From positions 1 through 5,516 of the forward strand of contig SMXP01000102.1 in assembly GCA_004356335.1 (NCBI GenBank): a stretch of DNA of 5,516 bases. The letters run 5' to 3'. Below are positions 4,712 to 5,516 of this stretch, in pieces. How positions within the stretch are numbered: position 1 is the stretch's first letter; each line of letters opens with the position of its first letter. Source of the stretch: Alphaproteobacteria bacterium. Lineage in GTDB: Bacteria; Pseudomonadota; Alphaproteobacteria; SMXP01. The notes below the pieces were generated by a model. That model was not told the origin of the DNA and made no database searches. It saw nothing but the letters and a program-made list of their open reading frames with translations. Position numbers and translations under genes: made by a program.

Positions 4712-5272
4712 ATGACCGAGACGATGAGTGTATTGCGGCGCGAACATATTGAGATCGCGCAAATTCTCGATATATTGGAACACGCGTTTTTGTCGTTTGC
4801 CAAAGACGAAAACTGCAATTACGAACTGATCAACCTGTTGATCGACTATATCATATATTTTCCCGATAAAGTGCATCATCTAAGAGAAGACTTTATTTAT
4901 CGAAAACTCAAGTTTCGTGTGCCGCTTGCTTTGGCCGAGCTTGTCGATCTCGAAGTGGAACACAATAGACTTGCCGAGCTTACAAGCCGATGTGCCGGGG
5001 ACTTTGAGAAAATCCTCTTAGATCAAGAGCTTTCGCGTGATTGTGTGCTCAATACAGTGCAAAAATATATCGATTTTTGCCGCGAGCATATAAGGAAGGA
5101 GGACGAAGGATTTCTGCCTTTGGCGGAGAGAAGTTTGTTACCTGAGGATTGGGCGGACATTGCCTGCTCATTGGCGAGCATGAACAGATCCTCAATCGAC
5201 ATAAAAATCGAAGCAAAATGCCGCGTTCTTTTCAATCAGATCCTTGAAAGCGCTACTTCATTGGTAGGTTAA
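4712..5272 (+). CDS. Hemerythrin HHE cation-binding domain protein
   Basis: The 186-residue product is a four-helix hemerythrin-like protein expected to hold a non-haem di-iron centre in the cytoplasm. Ligand candidates appear in family order: H12 in LRREHIEI, H55/H56 and E59 in VHHLRED, H84 in LEVEHNRL, and H126 and E130 in CREHIRKEDEGFLPLAER. The C-terminal PEDWADI is also typical. Bacterial members bind oxygen, sense redox state or handle nitric oxide and iron-sulphur damage; which applies here is unknown. ATG at 4712 has a GAGG ribosome site at 4701-4704; an in-frame ATG at 4724 is less well placed. Six cysteines (35, 94, 111, 123, 151, 170) are present, with no CxxC pair. The gene is alone on its strand, divergent from usp, and controlled, by inference, from the FNR-type box and the palindrome upstream. 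It is visibly AT-richer than the MBL gene. Confidence 0.87.
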   Translation: MTETMSVLRREHIEIAQILDILEHAFLSFAKDENCNYELINLLIDYIIYFPDKVHHLREDFIYRKLKFRVPLALAELVDLEVEHNRLAELTSRCAGDFEKILLDQELSRDCVLNTVQKYIDFCREHIRKEDEGFLPLAERSLLPEDWADIACSLASMNRSSIDIKIEAKCRVLFNQILESATSLVG

Positions 5273-5437
5273 ACGCATTTCTCGATCGAACGGTAATGTT
5301 CGCTTTGATACGTACATGGATGTTTTGGTAAAACTCGAAACTCGATCTCACAACTTTGTGAACGGCGCGACCAAGTGGCCCATGGAGCCTGTCGAAAAAC
5401 TCGGTTATAGCTCACCCCACTTTATTGCCACTTGACA
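5273..5437. other. Intergenic stretch with no recognised gene
   Basis: This stretch follows the hemerythrin stop. It contains a short inverted repeat, CGAAC-N6-GTTCG (5287-5302), which is too weak for a clear terminator, a tandem seven-base repeat AAACTCG twice at 5331-5344, and GCGCGACCAA at 5365-5374, which also occurs in the dispersed repeat. A 39-codon frame at 5316-5435 has no ribosome site and no recognisable product. Confidence 0.4.
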
Positions 5438-5516
5438 TTAGAGCACGTTGACAAAAGATGGACTCCCTAACGTGCTCTAAGTCTTTGTTTGGTCGCGCAT
5501 TCGGACGGAAAACCGG
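5438..5516. repeat. Dispersed repeat, copy 2, inverted and cut by the window end
   Basis: The element begins with a hairpin, TTAGAGCACGTT (5438-5449) with AACGTGCTCTAA (5469-5480), twelve perfect pairs around a 19-base loop. It continues with the linker and half-palindrome that match copy 1 in reverse: 5474-5516 is the reverse complement of 1259-1301 except for two bases. Copy 1 continues past the equivalent point with a GC-rich hairpin and the other arm (ending TTAGAGCGCATT), so copy 2 probably extends beyond the window. Confidence 0.78.

Noticed and set aside
5287..5306. Terminator for the hemerythrin gene, CGAAC-N6-GTTCG followed by CTTT
   Set aside because: The stem has only five pairs and the T-run is three bases, too weak to call.
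5316..5435. 39-codon plus-strand frame downstream of the hemerythrin gene
   Set aside because: It has no ribosome site, is short and unrecognised, and a frame of this length is expected by chance.
1210..5516. Composite transposon bounded by the inverted repeats
   Set aside because: There is no transposase gene, no target-site duplication can be seen, and the enclosed genes are ordinary metabolic and stress genes. The repeats look like short palindromic elements, not insertion sequences.

Overview
The window looks like chromosomal DNA from an alphaproteobacterium. The reasons are the character of the proteins (an AlkK/DmdB-like acyl-CoA synthetase, a DUF1499 membrane protein, an AhpD-like peroxidase remnant), an FNR/FixK-type box, and a dispersed repeat with TTAGAGC...GCTCTAA ends of a kind I associate with this class. 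The species cannot be named from the sequence. There are five intact protein genes, one broken gene, two copies of the dispersed repeat and a compact regulatory region. I see no tRNA, rRNA, CRISPR array, transposase or phage gene.

Layout. At 30-203 (minus) lies the N-terminal quarter or so of an AhpD-family peroxidase-related gene, which breaks off into AT-rich DNA at the left edge. Divergent from it is an LACTB2-like metallo-beta-lactamase-fold hydrolase (305-1213, plus). A composite palindromic repeat (1210-1336) supplies that gene's stop codon and separates it from a convergent two-gene operon on the minus strand: an acyl-CoA synthetase (2163-3803) followed 32 bases later by a DUF1499 membrane protein (1363-2130). 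Next come a UspA universal stress protein (4006-4530, minus) and a hemerythrin HHE protein (4712-5272, plus), transcribed divergently. The window ends inside a second, inverted copy of the repeat (5438-5516).

How the parts fit. The synthetase and DUF1499 operon suggests activation of fatty or other carboxylic acids alongside an uncharacterised membrane protein. The UspA/hemerythrin pair shares a 181-base gap with a near-perfect FNR-type box (TTGAC-N4-ATCAA), placed about 40 bases ahead of a plausible hemerythrin start of transcription. An 18-base palindrome covers that start and the Shine-Dalgarno sequence. The simplest reading is a small oxygen- or nitric-oxide-responsive stress module with dual control. 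This is the most interesting part of the window. I do not find evidence for a wholly new multi-gene system.
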